A stretch of DNA of 64,000 bases from Setophaga petechia (lineage: Eukaryota > Chordata > Aves > Passeriformes > Parulidae): the NCBI GenBank assembly GCA_024362935.1, contig JANCRA010000019.1:10846501-10910500 (forward strand), given 5' to 3'. The position numbers and the translations under genes are program-made. Below are positions 25,916-39,800 of this stretch, in pieces (the stretch's first letter is position 1; the number at the start of each line of letters is the position of its first letter). The notes below the pieces were generated by a model. The model was not told the origin of the DNA and did not search any database. It saw only the letters and a program-made list of their open reading frames with translations.

Positions 25916-25984
25916 GAGATAGTTATCCACATGGCTTATTAAGACCTTATTACGGTCTTAATAAGCCATATGGATAGCTATCCC
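25916..25984. repeat. Near-perfect inverted repeat (about 31-bp arms, 7-bp loop)
   Basis: The left arm (25916-25946) and right arm (25954-25984) are reverse complements with about three mismatches, all of transition type, around the loop TTATTAC (25947-25953). In a minus-strand transcript, two of the three mismatches would be G-U wobbles, giving a stable RNA hairpin. The arms are AT-rich and lack the TA or TTAA target duplications that would mark a simple MITE as far as I can see. Function unknown. Confidence 0.9.
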
Positions 25985-28900
25985 TTTTCTGAATATCTCT
26001 TTCTCTATACAGCACACAGAAATATAGAGAATATGTACAGATATATCTATTTCCCCAGGTATATATATTTCTCCAAGAACAATAATAATCAATAGCTACA
26101 TTTTTACGGGATGCACACTGATGGTGCTTCTGCTACTGCTGCTAGACAGCTGCCTAATACTTGTGCTTTGCAAACATCAACTTCCTGAGGATGAACAAAA
26201 AGAAATATTCCTGGTGGAGTATTTTTAAAATGGAGTCACACGCTCATGAGTGAAGTTTCAAGAACAAAAGCTTTCTTTCACAATCAACTTTCCACCTATC
26301 TGGGCATTTGAATATTTTTGCCATCACTGCCGTGTTTTGAAATCTTTTTCTACTGGGAAGCTGAGGCTCTGCTCTGGAAGTCCCCACAGCACCATATAGC
26401 CACTGGAAGTCAGTCTCTGTAGAAATGAATGTGGAAAGGAGAAGACACACTCACAATACTTCTATCATCTACTTAAAGATAAACTTTCAGTAAAAAAATC
26501 ATGACAGTAATGACATTGTCAAATATGAACAACATAGGTTATACTCATATTAATTACCTCTGGTTTTTAAGATAGACCAACAGCTCATGACAGAATATGC
26601 TTCAAATAACAAAAAAGTCATGTTGACCAAATAGTGATCATAGATGAAGTATATATGATCCTTCCCACACAAGCCCAAAAAGATTATTTATGCATGTAGA
26701 AGCAATAGGCAGTAATTAATCCTCACAGTATTTACAGCAAAATTAAATTTCCTTTGGGAATTTTTCATCACTCTTTCTTTAAGAATAACCACAAGCAAAA
26801 AAGGTTGGTATTTTCCCTTTCACAAAAATTAATAACAACCCTTAAGAAACCCTAACTACAGCAACACTGAAAAACCAAGTCCAGAGACATCTTCAATATC
26901 TATTTCTTCGCTACCAACTTTGCTATAGATACCATAACAGAGACAGATGCACAGTATCAAGAAAAGCACTCTGAGCGCTGCCGCTGCCAGACTATTGAGC
27001 CTCACAATGTACATAAAAAAGTGTTACCCCTGAGGCAAATAAACATAGCAAACACAGTCCTCCAAGAAATACTACACAGTATTGGAAGTTTTATGCTATA
27101 TTTAAATCTTGTCCTCTCCTTTTAATAAGGAAATATTGATACTGAGAGAGAAAATTACTCTTCCTGATAATTTAAAACAGTCTGTTGATTTTCGCAGTAG
27201 GACTGTTAAGTGTCCTTTTGAAGTTCCTTAATCCACAGAGTCTCACAGAGACAGGACATATCTTTGGAGATGGAGGCTGAACTGAGCAGAAAGACACAGC
27301 TCTCTTGCAGACATTAGAGAATTTCACATTCCCTTGTCTCGGAGGTAAAGGCCTCTTTCACCTTACCATGAAGACAAGAGCCCCTGGGGTCTAGCACAAT
27401 CAGGAAACATGCGGTTTTGCAAGTGGAGGAGCTAGGGAAAACTTAGGTACAGCAGCTAGACACCATCTCCTAATGAAACAGACAATCAAAGAAGGAACAA
27501 TAACCTGCAATTTATTGTTGAACTTTTCCCAGATGAAAAAAAAATAAAGCTGTCTCTTTAAAAACACCTTTAGCACTTCTATTTTACTTGCATAACAGGC
27601 CACAACACTAATTGGTGTAATGCCCTGTCTTCAAAACCGAAAAGATCTATCATGGTAGCTTTCACTTAATGTTAGTTTTGTTGTTCAACTTCTCCCTTTT
27701 CCTTCTTCATTTCAGCTTTCTGAAACCATCTGCTTTCTGTTAAGATGAATTTTTAAAATCCTCTGAGCTGCTCATATGAAGCGAGTAAAAGTTGGGTTTT
27801 CTAAAAGAGGCCAAGATTTGCAAAGTAAACAATCTATATGCAGTTTATATCTTCATTCAGGTTTATAGCAAGTGGGTGGATGCATTGCATAACTACACTT
27901 CAGGAGAGGTAATTAGGTACTGAAATATGCATTTGCTTGTGTAGTGAACCAAGTGCACTAACCCATACAAACCTGCTTATTTTTGCGCTCATAACCGTGT
28001 TTCTCTACCTTCTAAAATGTGATCTCTTATGAGAATGAGTATTCAAGGTTATAAGGGCCCACAAATCCTTTTCACCACTGCCTATAACTTCTGAGCTTTT
28101 CTGTCTCCAGTTACTTTCACCACTTAGGAGACTGTAGAGGCCCACTGAACATATTTCACGTGGTCAGCTAAGGCTTATTAACTGTTTCACAAATATTAAG
28201 AAATAAAAACACCATGGCAAACTGTGCCTGATTTGCTTTCCTTAGGTGCATTATATGGCAAACAATCCAGCTGCAGCCCAGAGGCAGCCTAGCTGAGCTT
28301 ACACAAGAGGGGCACCTGCCAAGATGGTCTACAGGCAGATCCTGCCCCAGACCTGCACGGAGCATTGCATGGCCTCGTTAGCTCCTACTTGTTTAGACAG
28401 TGGTTGGTTATTCTTGAGAATTTAGATGGTCTGCAGGTTGCAATAATAAGAGAGCAAACTAATAAATGTCAGGATGCAGAGGATAGTGCCCATTATCTGA
28501 TCCAATGTATGGGATTGCTATGGATTGGCAATGGATCAGACATGGCTCCTGTGTTATCTGACTGTGACTGCACAGCCGAGCCCCATGCTAGTGCAGAACC
28601 TATTCACTTCCTTTAACATCATCTTTGAAGTCTCAATCCATGCCTCATTCCCCTCAGCAGTGGGTTATGGTCAATAATGCCATCTAGCCCAAATTACTGT
28701 AACTAGATCATCAGAAAGGAGGTGAAAGATGATTGTATAACGTTACTAAGTACTGCTTTATTCTTTTTTTTTAAAGTAGATGGAGCATAGATCATGTTAG
28801 CACTTTAATCACATACATGTCTTTTGCTCTGACACACTGGCCTAGTTCAGCCTAAAGATAGTCATAAAAAATGTTTTTAGGTATCTAAACCCCACTAAGA

Positions 28901-29159
28901 AATCATTTAAGGTCTTTTGCTTTTAAATACAGACAGCTACTTCTGTTTGTCCTGCAAGGAGTGAAAAAAACCATTTGCAACATGGTTTGTCCCTGATCAC
29001 CATAGATCTCAGCAATGGTATTCAGACGTTGCAAGCAAAGGACAAGTTCATAGCTGAACCACAGGCTTACACAGAATCTGCACCTCTGATCTTGGTTTGG
29101 AAAAGAAATAGTACAAGAGGGTTGGCTGCATTTTCAAAATCTGAATCAGTAGCTTGCTA
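25985..29159. other. AT-rich non-coding sequence
   Basis: No exon, repeat or RNA gene recognised. Confidence 0.35.
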
Positions 29160-29559
29160 CTCAGCCCTGGTGAGGCCACAGTTGAGTATTGTGTGCAGCT
29201 CTGGGATCCACAGTACAAGAGAGCTATGGAGCTCCTGGACCAGGCCCAGTGACTGAAAGGGGACCTCCTCAATGTGTGTAAATATCTAAAGAGTAGGTGA
29301 CAAGCAAAAAGACAAGAGGCAACAGGCAGAAACTGATGCACAGAAGTTCCACCTGAACATGAAGAACTTCTTTACTCTGCAGATGAGCAATGGAACAGAT
29401 TCAGAAAGGTAGTGGAGTCTCCATCACTGGAGATACTCAAGAACCACCTAGACACACTCCTGTGCCACGTGCTCTGGGCTGACCCCGCCTGAGCACAGAG
29501 GTTGGACCAGATTACCCTCTGTGGTCCCTTCCAACCTGTCTGATTCTGTGATGCTGTGG
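29160..29559 (+). mobile_element. CR1: CR1 LINE, 5'-truncated, plus orientation (end of ORF2 plus 3' UTR)
   Basis: The + strand encodes 'ALVRPQLSIVCSSG', a degenerate version of the conserved CR1 RT C-terminal motif (normally ALVRP.LEYCVQ). It continues through 'gtacaagagagctatggagctcctggacca', 'gcagaaactgatgcacagaagttccacctgaacatgaagaacttcttt', 'gtggagtctccatcactggagatactcaagaacc' and 'ggttggaccagatta', and ends 'cccttccaacctgtctgattctgtgatgctgtg'. The frame carries frameshifts, so it is a dead copy. The upstream edge may extend to about 29100. Confidence 0.93.
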
Positions 29560-32500
29560 CTGAACTGTCAAATGCAGACATGGAAAAGTCATGTGGTCTG
29601 TTCCACAAATGATGAGCACAACAAGTCTGACCCTGAGAAAAGAACAGCAGCTCTGAGCAAATGATGTCAGCATGGTTAATACAGCTCTCCAGAAGAGAAC
29701 AACAAATCCTAAAAGGTGATATAATCCATGGTCCTGGATCTGCACACCATTTAGTTATGCATTAAATATACAAAATCCAAACAACCATAATGTGTCTGAG
29801 TTACTAAAATGTCTGTGGTGTGATGTACCTCTGGAGACACTCAACGGTTACAAGGTCAAGCACAAGGCAAAGCACTCCTTTTGCCACAATAATTGGTCAA
29901 TGTAAAAGCACTGAAGTAGGTATGTCGTGCTTTCAAAGAAAAAATTGGGAGTTGTGGAGAGGGAGTTGTTAATAAATCTGCCCTTTAATAAGGATAGTCT
30001 ATTACAAAATAATTTGTAAGTATATTAACCTGTAAAAGCAAATTGCTGATGGGTTAATGGGTTTAAAGACCTTGTTAGGGAGAACCATTAAATATGTAAA
30101 AGAGTACTCACAATAAGGAAAGGCTGAAAAGTATAGATGGAAGTAAAGACTGCATTTTTTTCCATTACATCAACAGCGCACTTGCTGGTAGAGAAGACAA
30201 TAATTTATGATAGAATTTGCATTTTGTTCCCTGTTTTATAAATTTTTTTAGCCCTTTTTCCCTCTTCAAATTATGTGCAGACAAATTCCACTTTCCTTTT
30301 TAGCACATACACATTTTTTCATGGTTTTAGGTATAAATACACATCCTTTCTCTCTGAGAACTTAATGGATGACTAGAAAATTGGTGGGACTGTAACATCA
30401 GAGGTTTGAGCCTCACCAATGTGCAAAACAGATTTCTAACAACACTTCTGAGTGCTACTTTTCGTTCAGACCCAATTAATTAATTCATTCTACAAATTAA
30501 ATTTTTACAATCAGACCAGACACTTCCTGTTAAATGCGCCTTACATAACTGAGATCTTTATTCTGGGATATTCAAGAATTCTTGTAAGGTTTTTTTTTTT
30601 ACCACAAAAAGGTCAGTCAAGTCCCTAACACATATTTGACAGGAGGGGAAGTGAGGATGACTTAAGGACTGGAAATCTAAAAACAGGAAATAAAGAACAA
30701 GAATGCTGCAATACACACTTAAGATTTAAGGTGAGTCAAAAATAAATACTGACCCAGGAACCCCAGACCTGACAGCTGAGGAGATTCTCACATATAATGC
30801 AAACAGTGTAAAGAAATAGATGAAGGAAGACAAGCACAAAGAAAGAGTCCAGTGACACAGACGTGATAGCAATTAATCAACTAGCACAGTTTCTAGGTCC
30901 TACCTCAAAGCTGAGACTTTTCTCCTTAATATTCATCCCATGACAAAGACAAAATGAACAGGCAGCTAAAGACACAGGCTGGGTAGGCACTTCTGGCCTG
31001 TAGGTTTGTTATTTGCAGCATTTATTGCTCAGCCCATTACAAAGGCCACTTTTCCTGCAGCATTCCCTAAAGCTCAAAATGTCTCGTATTTGCTTTGTGT
31101 TTTTCCTGGGAGTATTTTCTGAAGAAAGACCCACCATTTCCCTGGAGCAGGCCACTTGACCACAATTCCCACTGCCAAGGGAAAACACTTCTTTTTCTCT
31201 TTTTTCAGTAGCTTGTGCAAACAGATGAAAACAAGGAAGAGGATCAACATAAAATAAGTAAACCCCTGAATTCAGTTACTTCAGTTACTTCAGTTATTCT
31301 GATAGAAAATCATAATAGTTAATATTGTCATATTTTGGGTTTTCTTTTCCTGGGGACACATGGTCTCTTCCAAATTTTGTACAGATAGCTGTCTGCACCA
31401 AACATGAATATCCTCTGACCAAGCACTGTGTTCTGATTTCTCTGCAAGTGGTGAAGGAAGATAGAGAGATGCCATTCTTCATGGCATGGTTCCAATATCA
31501 GAGCAATCACCAATATATATTGAAAGGAAGGTAGTGAATCATTTTTTGCTATGAAAAGAAATGCTACTTTGCCATGAATTCCTTTGTTAAAACAAAATTT
31601 ATTTAGTTTCCGTGGTTTTAACAAGCAAAATGTTCTAAGATGGTATTTTAGAATTTGTTTATGCAAATTCAAAGGAGACCTCTTGGACACACTTCATCAT
31701 TTCAAAATATACACTTTACACCTAAGAAAATGTATCAAAGCCACAAATGCTTTGGTCAAGAAGTTTCACCCCTCTTGAATTGACTGATGATATCATATGT
31801 TCTAGGAATATTTTTATCATCTGGCATGTTGCTCGGCACCATATGGCACAGCACACTGACAAGAGAGAAAGGACTAGTTTTAAATATTATATATATATAG
31901 GTAGATAAAAATAAATGTTACACTTCTATAGAAGTATAAAAGCATTATTGCCCATTTCTGTAATTCTTATTACAGTAGGGGTTCGTTGTGGAAGGTGTGT
32001 TTTTCATCCCCACACTGAAATACAGAATTACAGAAGCAAAATGTAGAATAGTTTAAAAAAAATAAATGCAACCTCTCAAAGAGCTTGAACTGAATGCAAC
32101 ACTTTTTTTCTCACTTAGCAATGCTTCTTTTTCCAAGACTTGTAATTATTGTAATAATGACATATTAACCCTTTCTCATGGAATTAATTTCATGCAGTTA
32201 ATTCAGATAGACAGGTTTTATAGCCACTTATAATTTCTATATAGAGCAATAGCTCCAGTTCTTTCAGTACTGGAGGGGATAAGTCTGCTGTTTTTTCCAG
32301 GAAAAGTTTTTAAATGGAAGCTTATGTCATTTGGCATTATTACACATATATATTATCTCTCCATTTTTCATCATTATTTGAGGTAAAATGACATTATGAA
32401 TTGCACAAAATACTGTAATGAATATTTATTTAGGTAGAAATAATGTGGTTTTTTTCTATTTGGCAAAGAAAATGTGAAATTTGGGGGGTTTTTTGTGAGG

Positions 32501-33480
32501 TCACTAACTGAGTATGATAGAACATTTAGCCCAGAAAAGTGTTCACTGTATTATTGAAATTCCTCTTTTGTTTTCCTCCCTGATATCTTCTTTATAATTC
32601 TACATTCGAACTCAAATACAGCAAGATCTCATCTTCTCCTCTAACACAGCAATACCTCAGAATGTGAAAATGTCTCTAGAGAGACAGAAAGTTTAAAGAT
32701 ATTCTGTGCTAATGCAAAAGCAACCAAATGTCCATGGCCTCCCCATAGTAATATTCTGCTGCAATTTTTTCCTTCATAATTCACCATTTTTAGAAGAGGA
32801 TACTAAACTGAGCATAAATCTTCTCAGGTCTTTGGAAACATCTTCCTGTCTATCCCCTGCCTTCACCACACAAATATTTCTCTGCTTGGGCTTTTCCAGA
32901 GTACTTTTACACAACTCAAGCCTTTAGAAAGTCTAAACTGATAACTAAATGTTTATCTTCCTCCCACCTCCAGGTTCTCCACCTTCACCCAAACCCATGC
33001 ACAAAAGTTTACCCCACCTTCAGAGATACTTGTGCATATGATACACTCTTTTTCAACTTTGCTACTGTTCAAATCTTTACTAAACCTGTCCATGCCCACA
33101 AAGAATTGGTCCATCTCATAGGGTGCACTACACTCTTCTCCTGCCTGCCTATCCCAGCACTGGCACATCCCCCATCTTAACACCATTCTCAGTTCCAGAC
33201 CTTGGAAAAAGTCTTTCAGTCTCTTCCTCACCAGATCTCCACATCATTTAAGATCTTAAATGAAATTACTGAGTTTGCCTTAAAATTGTTTCTATTATAT
33301 CTGGCATTTGCATACTACAGTGCAAAGCAGTCAAAAATACAGTGCTCTGAGAACTTTTCCAGTGTCACCTATTCCTTAGAGCTGAAAGTTCAAAAGAGAT
33401 TGAAACAGATGGTTAAATTACGTACATTATACAGTATCCATAGAAAAGCAAAGTCTCATTTGCAAGAACTACAGTTTCCC
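29560..33480. other. AT-rich non-coding sequence
   Basis: Contains small local repeats such as tandem 'cagttactt' units at about 31272-31297. No gene recognised. Confidence 0.35.
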
Positions 33481-33860
33481 TGACTCCCACCACCGAAGAC
33501 CAAAGAAGATGGAGGGCAGTGCAAAGCACTGGAACTGCACGGCTCAGAACAGGCTCCGGCAATCAGCAGGGCAGATGCTGACGTGTCTGAGAGCTCCTGA
33601 CGGCTGCCTCTGTGCCTGCTCCATGCCCTCAACACCCAGCTGGGTTTCCAAGGTGGTTCTTCATGCTGGACTTTGCATCAGAAGCACAGAGGGGTGGGGG
33701 GTCATGGTTGTGTATAGTTTGCAGATCCCATGGCCCTACAAAGCCACGGTACTGCCCAGTTTCACTGTGGTTTCACAGTTACAGCTCTGCACCTGAGTGA
33801 TTTGGGGATGAGGGGTGATAAAGAAACTGTGCATCATTAATAAAGCTGTTCTCACACTGT
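33481..33860 (+). other. GC-richer patch ending in a poly-A signal; possible terminal exon or retrocopy
   Basis: This stretch is clearly richer in G and C than both flanks. It holds a 95-codon open frame (33509-33796, +) with no recognisable domain. Its end is followed by AATAAA at about 33839-33844 and a T/G-containing downstream segment. It could be the last exon of a plus-strand transcript, an old retrocopy or an unrecognised LTR remnant. I cannot choose between these. Confidence 0.25.
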
Positions 33861-36800
33861 AGGGATGCACTCATCCTCATGCACATCCAGTATGTGAAAT
33901 GAAATTATTCTGCTGTGAGGCAGCTTTTCTTTGAGAGCCAGGCAGACAGAAAGCACCATTAGAGTTTTCACCTCTTACCATCAGTAGAGATACCCTGCTC
34001 AAGATAGAGAAACCATGCAGACATACAGAGATGTAATAAATCACTGGGCTGGAAGCTGGTGCAGTAATCAGCAAACATGTCCTGGATTATGTCCAACATG
34101 GACAGTTCCAAAGTCAACAGCTTTAAAGAACAGTCTCCAAATGTTACAGGAAAGCCCAATAGTTGTAACTCAGGAGGGCAAAATTACAAAGAGAAAATGC
34201 AAATGAAATTTAGAATTCTTTGAGAGAATTTGGATTTCTATTAGCCAAAGTGCCAAAGGCTAGAAAACTGAGGGAAAACTTGGGTCAGTAAAAAACTGAA
34301 ACCAACATTTACTAATGAAAACTAAGAAAACAGAAAGGGATATTCTATGGATATGATATATAAAATACACAGTCTTACTTTAAAGATTATATTAACCACA
34401 CTTTACTTCTAATGGGTATTCTCTTATGCACTTAATAATCCTCTGTAACTACGTCTCTCAGCCCCAGAGTCAGATATTTTATTGCAAATGGGCATTTGGA
34501 GCCCTCACAGGAAAAAATTCACACCATGGTGATGGTTGGTAAGACTAAAAATTAGAGAAAGCATATTAGAAACAGTGAAAAATATAAAAGAAAAGCTAAA
34601 CTTTCTTTGAAAGCATAATGGCTTGGAAATATAGGGAAGGATATCAGTTATCAGCCAAGGAGGGCTTGAATTCAATCCTACATAAACAGGGCTTTAGCCA
34701 AAAAAAAACTTTTAAAAGGACACTATCTCTAAAGAGGGAAGCAAATCAACCACCACACAGGTAAATGAAGAAGTTAGGAAAAACTCAGATAGATGAAAAA
34801 CTGAGCAGGCTTTCATCTTAGAGAAACACATAGCAACCACCAGTGACAGGGAAACAACAAACCCTTGTTATAAATATGGTATTTTAAGCAAGAGGATGAG
34901 GAAGAAAAGGAGCTGGCTTCCAGGAAAGCACAGGGATAGTCTGGAAGATGTATACTCTCCTGAGACATGATGGTGTTGGACCACCAGGTGAAATGCTAAG
35001 GCCCATTTCTAGAAAAGGTCAGAGTAGATGCTCTCCCAGACACTTGGATTTATAATCAAAAAGATGACAAAATCAAACACCTTATACTCCAAAGAGGCCT
35101 AATCATAACCAGGCAGCACAGGAATGTCTTCTGAAAAATAGTAAGGCAGAAATAACAGCACTTTATTTACCATTCAGTCTTCCATGCACTGTTAATTGTC
35201 AAATTTCTTTGCCCCCAGTCCCTCCCCCTGCCACCATTTGTTCAGTTGTCCCTCACTTTGACTAATAAATCCCACTGTCTTTCCAGTATTTGCTCCTAAT
35301 CACTTTTTCAGCCCACCCCTAGGGATCTCCAATTCCCTGTGGCTCAGTTAAGCAAGAAGGAGGGGTGGCTTCACAGGCACTTACGATGCTGAAGTCCCTC
35401 CACAAGCTCCAGCCACCATCCATTCTTTACATTAAACGACACCAAATATTTCAGTATATAGTTTTGTAACACAAGATCACAGTTGACTCCAAAATTAAAG
35501 TCTCCAGTGTGCATTTACAGAACAGTGGAAAAGAAGCCAGTGAGTGACAAACCTGTTCCCAAATTTTTATAAATTACCTTAGCACAGAGTTATGTAATGC
35601 TGGTGTGCAAATAGCTACACCTTCTCTCAGTTAGTTTTTAAAGTGATGGAGGAAGGCTAATGAATTGCAGTTATACAGGAAAATAAAGCGAGATTACTTC
35701 ATTTAGTATCGTGGGTGCCCAAACTTCAGTTTTGTTTCAGACCAGAAACTTTTGTGCTTGCAATGACAATTAAGAGGATAATGGGAAGAATTGAGCCTAC
35801 TAGAGAACCAAATTCATGAGAGGTGGAGATGCATCAACTCACTGCAGTGACCAGTGATGCAGATGGTCAGGACCTCAGCAACAAATTACTGGATTTCTTC
35901 TGTTCAAATCTGGCAAAACATCATTTTGATAGATAACATGAACACTACCAGCCTCAAGGAATTTTATTTATAAAAACTATGCAAAAAAATCACATGAAAG
36001 ACTGAATAAAATTTTTCAGTGGATTTAAGTGGCTGTTCAAGGGAGTGAAAAATCTATCCATTTGCTGAAATGAAGGACAGATGCATGGTAGATAAAACTC
36101 CGTGAAATACTCTGCAAATCTATGGGTATACATTAGCAACAGAATAAAACACTCCCCTCCAACTTCTGACAAAACTGAAAACATGGAAATAAAGATGTTA
36201 GTTAAACAACCCCCTTCTGGAAGAATGCTAATTAACTTTTATAGGTTACATTTTCTTGATATACCGAAATCAAAATGACACAGCCATTTGTTTTCCCTGG
36301 CAAAGTCATGCACATCACTGATTATTCAGGTTTTGAAAACTGTGTATAATACATACTACCACCTACACAACAGCACAACGCTGACATTTCAGCACAGAAC
36401 ATGTTGAAGCAGTATTTCTGTACTGGGAAAAAAGAACAACTAACAAAGACATTTCCTAGAAGGTATCCATCGAAGAGAAGAGAATAATGTATAAAACATG
36501 GGCCTTTTCTTGAGAGCCTGAGGTTACAGATGCCTTTTTCACCACATCATGTTCCCAACATAATAAATCTGGCAGAAGAACCAGGTTGAAAAAATGGAAA
36601 GCAATTCTCATTTTGATTTTGCAGAGCAAAATACTTACCAACTTCTTGCAGCAATTTTATGTGAGGCAGAGTACATTTAGGGGAATTACAAACAAGTTGC
36701 CTGAAGGTCTTTATTCCATATTCTTTCCTGATTAAAAAATGTATAAATTATTGTTGCAGTCATCACTTTTAATAAGACAAGATGAAATGACTGTATTCTT

Positions 36801-39800
36801 AACACTGTATCAACCTTCTTCTGTTACTCCTGCTTATGAGAGTGTCATTATTTTTCTTCCATGACAAAATCCAAGCCATCCTATCTTGTACACAAGCTCC
36901 CCCAAGATAAGTTTCTATTTACTTCTTTTTGAAAAAAAAAATTCAAACCTCCTTACACAACAGGATGCTCCCTGCTGAGCAATGGAGGCACTCCTTGTCC
37001 TGTGAGATGCACCCAGCATACACCAAGTCTCTGCTGTAAATGGGCAACTTCAGTGAGGTATCCAAAGTCCATCAGTCCAAAAATAGTGCAAAGGACATAA
37101 AAACGAGACTGGATCCTCACAGCATCCCTGGCATCAGCATGAGGGTAAGGAACTAGCTAAGTGCTCTCATACACAAAGCTGAGAAACAGCAGATGACACA
37201 AAGTGTGGAATCCCAAGTGTGGACAAACTAACTACTCATTGAACTCTTGACTAATCAGCCTGTAAAAAGAGGTTAAAGTTTCTGATAGCACTATAAGACA
37301 GTGCAATAATGAACTAAATTTTGCCATGAAATTTAGTGCTGAACACTCAGCATTTTTATTTCAGTGTTGAAGTAAAAGTGATTTGAGTCCCAGTGTGGCA
37401 TCACTGCAGTAGCAAAGTCAAGATGACCTTCGCGTACCAAGAATCAGCACAGCCCACCACAGATTACATAATTTAGAGATCATCAATACAGCACACAAAC
37501 AGCACCATTCCAGCACTGCCAAAGCTGCAGCCCCATAGTCATGCTGGGGGAGTCAAATTACAAATTTGAAAAAAGCCAAAGATTGGCTACAGTTTGGTTG
37601 CCTAACATGTTTTGTGGCTTAAGGGAAAAAAAAAAGGGGAAAAATGCAAGCTCAGAATACCGTAAGTGAACTCTGAAAACACATGCATTTCAACACATTT
37701 ATACGAAACAAACTCACTTTACAGAAGTTGTACTGCGCTTTCAGTTCCAAGATCTCCAAGTGCCTGAATTGATAACAAATGGTAATTGACGCTAAAGAAA
37801 ATAGCAAGCAATGGAAATCAATTTTATGGAAAAAAGAAGAAGAGATATTTTCCTTTCAAATGTCATTGTCATAAAGCTGTAGGCTGACAGGACCTATGTT
37901 TTGATACTTTATAAAAGATATAGCCCATAAAGCTTTTATTGATATTTTTGACACCAAACAGTACAAGTAAATGAATGCAAAACTTAGATAAAAATAAGCA
38001 CCTAAAATAGGATTTTCAGGAGTTAAACCAGAGTTAAAGGAAAACTGCTTACTTACAAGCATTGACAATGTATCAGCTGTGGTTAATTAGCAGGCTAAGA
38101 CTGCAGCAATGTTTGAGTCTGATAGTAGTCAAAAGAGAGTAGGGGTTTTCAGTCTGCAATTCTCTTCTCATGAGCTCTCCTTTGTTTCCAAAAGCTTACC
38201 ACCTATTCTAAAATAAAAATACCTACCCAACACCTTTCTCATTTTACCCTGGAGTTGTCTTCTCATTTATTTCAATCCTCATTATTTTAGGAAAAAGCAC
38301 CTAAAAAAGGAATTATTTTAAATTTGAAGTAGAAACTGCTAGCTAAAGATTGAACATCAGGCTTAGAAGTGATATTCCTGATAGTAAGGAAATACACCAG
38401 AGCACTCACACTCTTCGTGATTGCAATGGCATGAATCTGATCACAGATGAGGCAAATGCTCTTTTTTTGGAAAAAAAGAAAAAAAATTAAGCTCTCTGTG
38501 TCTCTGTCTGCAGAGTAGGACAAAGATTGCTTCCCAGACACTGACTGGGGTCCTGTGACTCACCCCATGAGAGGTGATTCCCGCCAGCCTACCTTCCTTC
38601 TCCCCTCACAGCTGGTTTCTGTGGGAAGACATGCACAGAAACACGGGCACATTTCACAATAGGAAAAGCCCATTGTTTTTACTATCCACAGACTTTTGTT
38701 CATACTATAGAAGGAACTATATCATACTAAAGTAATCACAAGAAATTCTTAAAAATTTGATAGTAACAATCTTTTTAGCTGGAGGCTACATGAAGAACTT
38801 CTCCTGGGAAGCTCTCACAAGCTCAGGATAGATTTTGTTGAAGATGTTCTATCTTAGTTGCTAGATGCCTGAAACAAACAAAAACCACTATAATATCAGA
38901 AAAAACTTTGTGGGTCAAAAGCCACTTCATGACATTTAACAACTATGTTGTTAGTTTCATCATCATGATTAGAGAAAATTCACATCTGATTGGTTCACAG
39001 CCAGATGACAGAAGTCCTTGACTCTGTATCTTATTGTTCACAATTGCAAAAAGGCTTTAAAGACTTCAGCCTTCTCAACAACTCAAATAGAGTACTTTTG
39101 TTCTGTGTAAGTCAATAGAATTACACCTCCTCATATTTTTCATGAAAGAGGAACAAGCTTCAGATTGGTTTTAAGAAGTTAGTATCCCACTGGGAAACAC
39201 CAGATTGGACTCGTTAGCTAGTGTGGTTGAGCACAAGCACGCCAGTTCATGGAAAGAAAAATAAAGGGTGAGTTTAGCAGAAGTGCCAACTCTGTCTAGC
39301 CACAGGCAGCTGATAGCATTACAGACCCAGGAGGGAGTTTGAGAAACATGTCACTGCTTCTACACATTTTTGGGAAGGAGAAAAGAGGTTGCCTCATGAT
39401 CAGGGCCACGCGGCCATTACAATTCCATGCAATCCATAAATTCAAACATAAGTGGTGTTGTATATAAAAGGAAACCTACAACCAGCCCCAGTCTTGAAAG
39501 TTGTCATCCTGCAGGGGTATGTAGACGGATGTGAAAGTGTTATTTTTAAGTAACCTCAGTTACCAACAAGAAGTGGTCTCATCCTCAATGAACTTTGAAA
39601 TTCTGTTCAAAGCATAACATTAGAACCACATTCCCCCCCAGAAATCATTAGCACTAAGGAAAGGAAATACTGCTGTACAACCTGTATCATACCATCAAAC
39701 CAGAAATTCACATTTGCCTCAGCATGAAAGTGCTGATATGTCAAAAAACTTGAGCTTCTGCTCCACTTAGAAGCTCAAGTCTCACTAAAACCAAAACTAT

